The notes under the pieces are model-generated. The model worked only from the letters and a program-made list of their open reading frames with translations, did no database searches and was not told the DNA's origin. Position numbers and translations under genes: made by a program. DNA of 64,000 bases from Microbulbifer sp. Q7 (lineage in GTDB: Bacteria > Pseudomonadota > Gammaproteobacteria > Pseudomonadales > Cellvibrionaceae): NCBI RefSeq assembly GCF_001639145.1, contig NZ_LROY01000002.1:838501-902500 (forward strand), in the 5' to 3' direction. The stretch's first letter is position 1. Each line of letters opens with the position of its first letter. Of this stretch, positions 57,174 through 64,000 are shown one piece after another.

Positions 57174-58571
57174 ATGGCAGATTCCAAGTACGATCTGGTA
57201 GTAATTGGTTCCGGTCCGGCGGGGGAAGCCGCGGCCATGAGCGCGGCCAAGAAGGGGCTGCGTGCGGCGGTAATTGAGCGGCGTTCCGCAGTGGGCGGCA
57301 ACTGTACCCACAAGGGCACCATTCCCTCCAAGGCGCTGCGGCATTCCGTGAAGCAGCTGATGCGCTACAACACCCACAGTGTGTTCCGCGCCCTCGGTGA
57401 ACCGCGTCGCCTGACCTTCCCGCAGGTCATGCAGACGGTGAACAAAGTCATTTCCTACCAGGTGGAAATGCACACCAGCTGCTATGCGCGCAACCGGGTC
57501 GACCTGATTGTCGGCGAAGCCAGCTTCCGCGATGCCAACAGTGTTGAAGTGCAGCTGACCGACGGCGCCAAGGAAATTGTTACCGCCGAAAAATTTGTCA
57601 TTGCCACGGGTTCGCGTCCATACCGTCCGGCGGATGTGGATTTTGACCACCCGCGGGTATACGACAGTGACACCATTCTCGATATGGAGCACACGCCGCA
57701 GGCGATCATCATCTACGGTGCCGGCGTGATTGGCTGTGAGTACGCCTCCATTTTTGCCGCTCTCGGCATGAAAGTGGACCTGATCAACAGCCGCGGCCAC
57801 CTGCTGGAATTTCTTGACGACGAAATCTCCGATGCCCTGAGCTATCACTTGCGCGATATGGGCGTTACCGTGCGCCACCGCGAGGAGTATGCCAAGGTGA
57901 TCGGCACCGACCGTGGTGTGACCATGGAAATGCAGTCCGGCAAGCGGATTTCAGCGGATGCGTTGCTGTGGTGTAACGGCCGCTCTGGTAACACCGGCTC
58001 ACTGGGGCTGGAAAATATCGGCCTCGAGGCCAATCACCGGGGCCAGCTGGCAGTAGACGACCACTACTGCACCGGGGTGGAAAATATCTATGCGGCTGGT
58101 GACGTCATCGGCTGGCCGAGCCTCGCCAGCGCTTCCTATGACCAGGGCCGCGCAGTGGCGGCCGCCATCGTCGGTCGCGGTCATCGTGTGATTGAAGATG
58201 CCCCGACCGGTATTTATACGCTGCCGGAAATCTCTTCCGTAGGTAAAACCGAAACCGAGCTGACCAACGCCAAGGTGCCTTACGAAGTCGGTCGCGCATT
58301 GTTCAAGCACACCGCACGGGCGCAGATTTCCGGCGAGCGTGTGGGCATGCTGAAGATTCTGTTCCACATCGAAACCCGCGAGATTCTCGGCATCCACTGT
58401 TTCGGGGCTGAGGCGGCGGAGATCGTGCACATCGGGCAGGCCATCATGAAACAGCCCGCGCCGAACAATTCGATCGATTTCTTCGTGAACACCACCTTCA
58501 ACTACCCGACCATGGCGGAAGCGTACCGCAGCGCGGCACTGGATGGTCTCAACCGGATTACCCGACTGTGA
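57174..58571 (+). CDS. sthA: Soluble pyridine nucleotide transhydrogenase
   Basis: 465 residues. The FAD motif is [20 protein letters not shown], followed by [21 protein letters not shown]; the second redox Cys of related reductases is replaced by Thr, as in SthA. NAD-binding is at [20 protein letters not shown], and the dimer domain ends GLNRITRL. It equilibrates NADPH and NADH in the cytoplasm. It follows nqrM by 45 bases and its stop overlaps the thioesterase start. Confidence 0.97.
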   Translation: MADSKYDLVVIGSGPAGEAAAMSAAKKGLRAAVIERRSAVGGNCTHKGTIPSKALRHSVKQLMRYNTHSVFRALGEPRRLTFPQVMQTVNKVISYQVEMHTSCYARNRVDLIVGEASFRDANSVEVQLTDGAKEIVTAEKFVIATGSRPYRPADVDFDHPRVYDSDTILDMEHTPQAIIIYGAGVIGCEYASIFAALGMKVDLINSRGHLLEFLDDEISDALSYHLRDMGVTVRHREEYAKVIGTDRGVTMEMQSGKRISADALLWCNGRSGNTGSLGLENIGLEANHRGQLAVDDHYCTGVENIYAAGDVIGWPSLASASYDQGRAVAAAIVGRGHRVIEDAPTGIYTLPEISSVGKTETELTNAKVPYEVGRALFKHTARAQISGERVGMLKILFHIETREILGIHCFGAEAAEIVHIGQAIMKQPAPNNSIDFFVNTTFNYPTMAEAYRSAALDGLNRITRL

Positions 58572-59035
58572 CGGAGCCATCCTCGGAAGAGTTTCGCACA
58601 CTGGTGCAGGGCGTCTTCGAACAGGTGCCCTTTGTGCGTGAAGTCGGCCTCAAGCTTCACGCCTTCGATTTTGCAGCGCAGACGCTGTCGGCAGAATTTG
58701 CCCGTAAGCCGGAGCTGATCGGCAACCACTTTCACAATATTCTGCACGGTGGCGTGATTGCCACGGCGCTGGACACGGTGGGTGGGTTTACCGCGATGGT
58801 GGCGGCCTATCAGCGTATGGGAGGTGCCATCGACTGGGAGGAGAAGGTGCAACGCCTGATGCGCCTTGGCACTGTGGATATGCGGGTGGATTACCTGAAG
58901 CCTGGCCGCGGCGAGCACTTTGTCTGCAGCGGGTCTATCTTGCGGGTCGGCAACAAGCTGGTGGTTTCGCGGATGGAATTACATAACGACCGTGAAGAGC
59001 TGATCTCTACCGGAACCGCTACCTTCCTTTATTGA
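58568..59035 (+). CDS. Hotdog-fold acyl-CoA thioesterase, YigI-like
   Basis: 155 residues. [21 protein letters not shown] is the hotdog active-site helix region and [33 protein letters not shown] the beta part. Start GTG 58568 forms a GTGA overlap with the sthA stop, so translation is coupled. The YigI group hydrolyses medium-chain acyl-CoA; substrate here is untested. Confidence 0.88.
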   Translation: MTEPSSEEFRTLVQGVFEQVPFVREVGLKLHAFDFAAQTLSAEFARKPELIGNHFHNILHGGVIATALDTVGGFTAMVAAYQRMGGAIDWEEKVQRLMRLGTVDMRVDYLKPGRGEHFVCSGSILRVGNKLVVSRMELHNDREELISTGTATFLY

Positions 59036-59074
59036 TTATCAATCGGCGTCGAACCCTGTTTCGATCGCGGAAGA

Positions 59075-59100
59075 GGGCGGATCCATGACGTGATCCGCCC
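59075..59100. terminator. Hairpin between convergent thioesterase gene and the 102-residue gene
   Basis: GGGCGGATC and GATCCGCCC form a perfect 9-bp stem around an eight-base loop. No T run follows; it may act as a factor-dependent end or RNA stabiliser. Confidence 0.4.
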
Positions 59101-59109
59101 GAACTGCCT

Positions 59110-59418
59110 TCAGCCCCGGTGTTTTTTCACCGTATGCAGGGCAACATCCTTCTCAAAATACACATAGAACTCCGGGTACTCCCAACGGGTGATGGCGGGT
59201 TCGCCCACCGGCCCCTGAATCCCCAGTGGCTCGCCCAGCCGCGCGGTCACCTCGTCTTTCTTGAGCCCACGCACCTGCTCCACATAAGTGTCGCTGCTTT
59301 GACTACCCACCGGTACTTCAAGCGTCTCCGCGTGGATGCTGGTGGTGGCCGTTGCAGACAGGGCAAGGCAGGCGGCGCCGGCCAGTGCGGGAATCTGTTT
59401 GCGGAGTCTGCTGAGCAT
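59110..59418 (-). CDS. Small periplasmic conserved hypothetical protein
   Basis: 102 residues. Signal peptide (IPALAGAACLALSATATTSIHA) then SSDTYVEQVRGLKKDEVTARLGEPLGIQGPVGEPAITRWEYPEFYVYFEKDVALHTVKK. The short helix followed by a G-E-P segment and a tyrosine-rich strand resembles the BamE/SmpA-like fold, which binds other envelope proteins. Function unknown. AAGGA lies before the ATG. Confidence 0.78.
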   Translation of the reverse strand: MLSRLRKQIPALAGAACLALSATATTSIHAETLEVPVGSQSSDTYVEQVRGLKKDEVTARLGEPLGIQGPVGEPAITRWEYPEFYVYFEKDVALHTVKKHRG

Positions 59419-59617
59419 GGTCCTTCTCCGAATTATGTTGTTCTAAGTGTCAGACATTAAAGCAGATATTGTGCCCAAACATGCGGAATTCTTCACGTTT
59501 TTCCTGCTGCACGGTGCTGTTGGTGGCTACCGTCTGATGGCGTATCTGCGCGGGTACCGGGCCGGCAAACCCGCTTGTGCTAGGCTGCTAGGAGTTTGAC
59601 TCTTTGGACAGTCACGC

Positions 59618-61249
59618 ATGCAATGGCGGCACTTTTTCTCTACAGCGGGCCTGCTGGTCGGTACGCTCTTTTTCGCGCTTTCGCTTACCCCCTCCCTCAT
59701 TCCCCGCGAAGGCGTGGTACAGGGCGTGATCTCCGGTGCCTCATTGGCAGCGGGCTACGGGGTAGGCGTGTTGCTGGTGTGGTTGTGGCATTTCTTCGAG
59801 CTGCCTTCCGTCAGTGCGAAAACCGCGCGCCTGTTGCGCTGGCTGGCAGCCGGATTCTGTGTGTTGCTGGCGCTCAGCTTTCTCTGGCAGGCCACGCAAT
59901 GGCAGAACTCGGTGCGCGCCCTGATGGGCCTGGAAACCGTTTCCGGGGTGCGGCCGCTGACCATCGCGCTGGTCGCCGGCCTGGTGTTTCTGTTGTTTCT
60001 ACTGCTGGGCAAACTCTTTAAACTCCTGTTTTCGTTCGTCTTCGGCAAGCTGGCGCACCGCGTGCCCCGGCGTATCGCGGGTATCCTCGGCCTGTTTGCT
60101 GCCTTCTGGCTGTTCTGGGCAGTGTTCAATGATGTGCTGCTGACCGCAGCGCTCCACCAGGTGGATGGCATATACCAGCGGCTCGACGCGCGCATTGTGC
60201 CCGACATGAAGGCGCCCGAGGGAAGTTTGAAAGCCGGGGGGCCTGACTCCCTGTTGCGCTGGCAGGATATGGGGCATCAGGGGCGGCGGTATCTGGCGCT
60301 TGGCCCCACGGCCAAGGACATCGCGGAGGTCACCGGTGAGGCAAAAGATCCCATCCGGGTATACGCGGGGCTGAATGCCGCCGATGCACCGGATGAGCGT
60401 GCGCGCTTGGCGCTGGAAGAGCTCAAGCGGGTCGGGGGCTTCGAGCGCTCGGTGCTCCTGCTGATCACACCCACGGGCACCGGCTGGGTGGACCCGGGAG
60501 CCATCAACTCCGTGGAATACCTGTTTGCCGGTGATATCGCCAGCGTCGCCGCGCAGTATTCCTACCTGCCAAGCCCGATTGCGCTGATGACCGAAGACGC
60601 CTACGGTCGCGAAACAGCCCAGGCGCTGTTTCGCAGTATCTACGGCTACTGGCGCACGTTGCCGCGTGCCACGCGGCCGAAGCTGTATCTGTTCGGCCTC
60701 AGCCTGGGCGCGCTCAACTCGGACCGCTCCTTCGATTTCTACGACATCCTCGACGACCCGTTTCACGGTGCCCTGTGGACTGGCCCGCCGTTCCGCAGTG
60801 ACACCTGGCGCCAGGTGACTGCCCACCGGGATGAGGGCTCGCCCGCCTGGTTGCCGGAATTTCGTGGCGGCGCGATGGTGCGCTTTGGCAACCATTTTGG
60901 CGGGTACGACAAGGGAAGCGTACCCTGGGGCCGGTTCCGCATTGCCTACCTGCAGCACGGCAGTGATCCCATCGTGTTCTTTGACCCCGCTGCAGCCTGG
61001 CGCCGGCCGGCGTGGATGGCCGAGCCGCGGGCGCAGGATGTTTCGCCGGACCTCCAGTGGTATCCCATCGTCACCATGTTGCAGCTGGCGATGGATATGC
61101 ACGCCGGTATTGCACCCATGGGGTATGGGCACAGCTACGCGCCGGCGGACTATGTGCGCGCCTGGCAACGACTGACCGAGCCTGAGGGCTGGGACGAAGC
61201 CAGGATCGAGCGGTTGAATGAAAAGTTGCTCAAGTGGAATCCCAAGTGA
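59618..61249 (+). CDS. Membrane-anchored alpha/beta-hydrolase (Abhydrolase_9 type)
   Basis: 543 residues. The first 170 contain about five membrane helices (LLVGTLFFALSLTPSLIP onward). The rest is a hydrolase domain with the nucleophile elbow LYLFGLSLGALNSD (G-x-S-x-G) and a likely Asp/His pair in LQHGSDPIVFFDP and GYGHSYAP. Proteins of this architecture occur in mycobacteria and proteobacteria; substrates are unknown. The gene stands alone between sthA and the lol genes. Confidence 0.85.
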   Translation: MQWRHFFSTAGLLVGTLFFALSLTPSLIPREGVVQGVISGASLAAGYGVGVLLVWLWHFFELPSVSAKTARLLRWLAAGFCVLLALSFLWQATQWQNSVRALMGLETVSGVRPLTIALVAGLVFLLFLLLGKLFKLLFSFVFGKLAHRVPRRIAGILGLFAAFWLFWAVFNDVLLTAALHQVDGIYQRLDARIVPDMKAPEGSLKAGGPDSLLRWQDMGHQGRRYLALGPTAKDIAEVTGEAKDPIRVYAGLNAADAPDERARLALEELKRVGGFERSVLLLITPTGTGWVDPGAINSVEYLFAGDIASVAAQYSYLPSPIALMTEDAYGRETAQALFRSIYGYWRTLPRATRPKLYLFGLSLGALNSDRSFDFYDILDDPFHGALWTGPPFRSDTWRQVTAHRDEGSPAWLPEFRGGAMVRFGNHFGGYDKGSVPWGRFRIAYLQHGSDPIVFFDPAAAWRRPAWMAEPRAQDVSPDLQWYPIVTMLQLAMDMHAGIAPMGYGHSYAPADYVRAWQRLTEPEGWDEARIERLNEKLLKWNPK

Positions 61250-61333
61250 CCGCTGTGGTCCAAGTAGCCATACCCTGCACCGGATGTGCGTAAATACTTG
61301 GATTTCTTGGCGTTTTTCCGCTTAAATCAACCC

Positions 61334-62575
61334 ATGATAAAACCAGTTCCTCTTTATATCGGCCTGCGTTACGTGGCCGCCCGCCGTCGGCAGCAGTTTA
61401 TTTCCTTCATCAATGGATTCTCCCTGCTGGGCATGGCACTGGGCGTGCTGGCGCTGATCGTGGTGACCTCGGTGATGAACGGCTTTGACCGGGAATTGAA
61501 AACCCGGATTCTGTCCGTGGTGCCGCACGGGTTTGTGGAACAAAAGGGTGGCCTGGAAGACTGGAATGCCGCTGCAGAGTCGCTGCGCCAGAAGCCCCAC
61601 GTGGTTGCCGCCAGCCCGTTTGTACGCGGCTTTGCGCTGCTCGGAGCCAACAACCAGTCCCAGGGGGTTGAGTTTCAGGGCGTGGACCCGGTTGCCCTGC
61701 GCGAAGTTTCCAAAGTTGGCGAACACATGCTGATGGGCAGTCTGGATGCCCTGCAGTCGCGCAGTTACAACATCGTGCTTGGGCGTATTCTCGCCCGTCA
61801 GCTGGGCGTGATTCCCGGCGACAGTGTCATTCTCACCCTGCCGGAAGTGGTCATCACGCCCGCCGGTATCTTTCCCCGCACCAAACGCTTCACCGTCGCC
61901 GGCGTATTCTCTGTCGGTGCGCAGGTGGACCAGAATATGGCGCTGATGCATCTGGACGATGCCGCGCGCCTGCTGCGCATGCGCGGCAAAGTGCAGGGCC
62001 TGCAGCTCAAGTTTGATGACATGAACAACGCACTGGGGCGCGTGGAAGGTTACGCCCAGTCCCTGGGAGACGGGTTTACCGGCGAAGACTGGAGCCATTC
62101 CCAGGGCAGCCTGTTCCAGGCGGTGAAGATGGAAAAGACCGTGGTGACCCTGATGCTGATGATCATTGTCGCCGTGGCCGCCTTCAACATTGTCTCGGCA
62201 CTGGTCTTGATGGTGGCGGACAAGCGCTCGGATATCGCGGTGCTGCGCACGCTCGGCCTGACCTCCCGGCAGATTATGGCGGTGTTCGTGGTGCAGGGCA
62301 GCGCCATTGGCATTATCGGCGCACTGATAGGCGGCCTGTTAGGCACCCTGATCGCGCTCAATCTCACCGACCTGGTTTCCTGGATTGAGGGGGTGGTGGG
62401 CGCACAGATTTTCGACCCGCGGGTATTTTTCGTGAGCTTTTTGCCCTCGGAGTTTCGTGTCGGGGATGCGGTGATGGTATTGAGTGCCGCGGTCATCATG
62501 AGCCTGCTGGCAACCCTGTTCCCGGCCTGGCGCGCGGCCCAGATTGCGCCGGCAGAAGCACTGCGCTACGAATAA
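61334..62575 (+). CDS. lolC: Lipoprotein-releasing ABC transporter permease LolC
   Basis: 413 residues from ATG 61334. The start region KPVPLYIGLRYVAARRRQQFISFINGFSLLGMALGVLALIVVTSVMNGFDREL is the LolC/E signature: first membrane helix then periplasmic domain; three more helices near the C-terminus. The frame extends to GTG 61286 without conservation. With LolD and LolE it extracts outer-membrane lipoproteins from the inner membrane and hands them to LolA. Confidence 0.94.
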   Translation: MIKPVPLYIGLRYVAARRRQQFISFINGFSLLGMALGVLALIVVTSVMNGFDRELKTRILSVVPHGFVEQKGGLEDWNAAAESLRQKPHVVAASPFVRGFALLGANNQSQGVEFQGVDPVALREVSKVGEHMLMGSLDALQSRSYNIVLGRILARQLGVIPGDSVILTLPEVVITPAGIFPRTKRFTVAGVFSVGAQVDQNMALMHLDDAARLLRMRGKVQGLQLKFDDMNNALGRVEGYAQSLGDGFTGEDWSHSQGSLFQAVKMEKTVVTLMLMIIVAVAAFNIVSALVLMVADKRSDIAVLRTLGLTSRQIMAVFVVQGSAIGIIGALIGGLLGTLIALNLTDLVSWIEGVVGAQIFDPRVFFVSFLPSEFRVGDAVMVLSAAVIMSLLATLFPAWRAAQIAPAEALRYE

Positions 62576-62621
62576 ACCCAAATAATTCGGCGTGCCGATA
62601 CGTCTGCACGCCACAAGGTAA

Positions 62622-63383
62622 ATGAAGCATAAGATGAACAGCCAAGTGGAAATTCACCCGGAAGAGTCCCGCCCGCAGGCGGCCGCTGATGTGGTATTGG
62701 CCTGCCATCAACTCACCAAAACCTACCGGCAGGGTGCCAACCAGCTGGACGTGTTGCGCGGTGTTGAACTGCAGGTCCCCAAAGGCGAGCGGCTGGCGAT
62801 TGTCGGCGCCTCGGGTTCGGGCAAGTCCACACTGCTTAACCTGCTGGGCGGGCTGGATACACCGACTTCCGGGGAGGTCTGGGTGGAGGGCAAAAACCTT
62901 GCCGCCCTGAACGCGAACGAGCGCGGCTGGTTGCGCAACCGCAGCCTGGGCTTCGTGTACCAGTTCCACCATCTGCTGAACGAATTTAACGCGCTGGAAA
63001 ATGTCGCCATGCCGCTGTTGATTGGCAAGCAGTCGATTGCAGAATCTCGCGCTGCCGCACAGGAAATGCTCGAGGCCGTAGGCCTCGGCCAGCGCCTCAC
63101 GCACAAGCCGGCACAGCTCTCCGGTGGCGAGCGCCAGCGGGTGGCAATCGCTCGCGCGCTGGTGGCGCGGCCGGCCTGCGTGTTGATGGACGAGCCTACG
63201 GGCAACCTGGATCGCACCACCGCCCGCGACATTCACAAGCTGATGGACCGTTTGAACAGTGAAACCGGAATCAGTTTTGTCATCGTCACCCACGACCCCG
63301 ACCTTGCCGGCGCACTCGACCGCTGCCTGCATCTGGTGGACGGGGACCTGGTTCCCGACGGGCAGCAGAGCGGCGGCGCCTAA
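62622..63383 (+). CDS. lolD: Lipoprotein-releasing ABC transporter ATPase LolD
   Basis: 253 residues. Walker A is [11 protein letters not shown], signature [15 protein letters not shown], Walker [13 protein letters not shown], and the LolD feature [19 protein letters not shown] is present. The first 20 residues (through SRPQAA) are an acidic extension. Start could be ATG 62622 or ATG 62634. It energises LolC/LolE. Confidence 0.96.
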   Translation: MKHKMNSQVEIHPEESRPQAAADVVLACHQLTKTYRQGANQLDVLRGVELQVPKGERLAIVGASGSGKSTLLNLLGGLDTPTSGEVWVEGKNLAALNANERGWLRNRSLGFVYQFHHLLNEFNALENVAMPLLIGKQSIAESRAAAQEMLEAVGLGQRLTHKPAQLSGGERQRVAIARALVARPACVLMDEPTGNLDRTTARDIHKLMDRLNSETGISFVIVTHDPDLAGALDRCLHLVDGDLVPDGQQSGGA

Positions 63384-63391
63384 GGTGAAGC

Positions 63392-64000
63392 ATGTTTAGA
63401 CCATTACCTGCTTTTATCGGCCTGCGTTACGCGGGCGCGCAACGCAGCGGCGAGGACTCCGCCGGGCTGGTGTCGTTTATCTCCGGGCTATCCATGATCG
63501 GGCTTATCCTCGGCGTGGCGCTGATGATCGTCGTAATGTCGGTGATGAACGGCTTCGACCGCGAATTGCGCGAGCGTATTCTGGGCATCATGCCTCACGC
63601 CACGGTGTACAACGCCAGTCCCGATATCAATTGGACACAGGTGCGCGACCAGATCGCTACAGAACCGGGTGTCACTGCTGCTGCCGAAGTGTGGCAGGTC
63701 AACGGCCTGGCCCGTAACGGGCTTGAGGTGACGCCGCTGCTGGTACAGGGCGTGAATCCGAAAACCATTGTCGATGTGTCGTCCATTGGCGATTTTTTGC
63801 AGCCGGGAAGTTTCACCGCGCTGACCAGTGACCCGGCAGAACCCGGCATCATTCTCGGTAAGGGGATCGCGGACAAGCTGGGTATCGTGGTGGGTGAGCA
63901 GCTCTCCGTCATCGTTCCCCAGAGCGGCACACCGCAAAGCAGCGGACGTACGGCGGCGCAGCTCGCGGGCTTCCGCGTGGTGGATATTTTCCACTCCGGT
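63392..64000 (+). CDS. lolE: Lipoprotein-releasing ABC transporter permease LolE, truncated by window end
   Basis: The first 203 codons of a LolC/LolE-family permease: FRPLPAFIGLRYAGAQR, then SFISGLSMIGLILGVALMIVVMSVMNGFDREL and the start of the periplasmic domain (GIILGKGIADKLGIVVGEQLS). No stop occurs before 64000. It lies eight bases after lolD. It is distinct in sequence from LolC above, so the organism has a heterodimeric LolCE. Confidence 0.93.
   Translation, partial: MFRPLPAFIGLRYAGAQRSGEDSAGLVSFISGLSMIGLILGVALMIVVMSVMNGFDRELRERILGIMPHATVYNASPDINWTQVRDQIATEPGVTAAAEVWQVNGLARNGLEVTPLLVQGVNPKTIVDVSSIGDFLQPGSFTALTSDPAEPGIILGKGIADKLGIVVGEQLSVIVPQSGTPQSSGRTAAQLAGFRVVDIFHSG

Overview
The window reads as about 64 kb of chromosome from a marine-type gammaproteobacterium, probably of the Cellvibrionales/Pseudomonadales group (a Microbulbifer-like organism would fit; inferred from gene content, not tested). 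Supporting points are the complete Na+-translocating NADH:quinone reductase operon with its own apbE and nqrM, the CsiV gene beside mfd, the very large NAD-glutamate dehydrogenase, and a gene order (Bat/MoxR cluster, GDH, pyrD-rmf-rlmL, slt-uup-usp, topA, lexA-psrA-nagZ, mfd-gap-nqr, sthA, lolCDE) that I remember as closely parallel to one arm of the Pseudomonas aeruginosa chromosome. No tRNA, rRNA, CRISPR array, prophage or plasmid function was seen.

Left edge (1-4925) is the accessory part. It begins with what looks like the end of one insertion element inside a decayed IS1182-type transposase, followed by three GT4 glycosyltransferases. The first of these is clearly more AT-rich than the rest of the window and was probably acquired by transfer.

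4947-12162 is a six-gene minus-strand operon of the MoxR/Bat type: MoxR ATPase, DUF58, DUF4381, a von Willebrand A (vWA) protein, a vWA-TPR protein with a long Gln-rich stretch, and BatD. It is divergent from the GDH gene (12428-17320), which is followed by pyrD, rmf and rlmL. 21494-26257 holds an orphan Ser/Thr signalling group: a membrane kinase with PEGA and formylglycine-enzyme-like extracellular domains, a PP2C phosphatase, a double-FHA membrane protein and a glutaredoxin-like protein. No type VI secretion genes are nearby.

26312-41434 carries cell-wall and DNA-maintenance genes: slt, uup, a universal stress protein, topA, small conserved proteins, lexA with tandem SOS boxes, a LOG-family protein, a PsrA-like TetR regulator with palindromic operator candidates, nagZ, an MscS channel and a cold-shock protein. 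41641-49387 carries a DUF819 membrane protein, csiV, mfd and a long-form glyceraldehyde-3-phosphate dehydrogenase preceded by a HexR-like operator.

49585-57128 is the Na+-NQR unit: a promoter candidate, a leader of nearly 280 nt that can fold, nqrABCDEF, a strong terminator hairpin that overlaps the start of the apbE frame, apbE and nqrM. ApbE attaches FMN to NqrB and NqrC, and NqrM serves complex assembly. The soluble transhydrogenase sthA, a thioesterase, a small periplasmic protein, a membrane alpha/beta-hydrolase and lolC-lolD-lolE follow; lolE is cut by the window end.

Most of the window is ordinary housekeeping DNA. The points most worth a second look are the nqrA leader, the kinase/phosphatase/FHA group, the HexR-like box, the terminator inside the apbE frame, the topA leader structure, the missing sulA beside lexA, and the nested insertion at the left edge. 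All family assignments are by reading the translated sequence; no database search was run.
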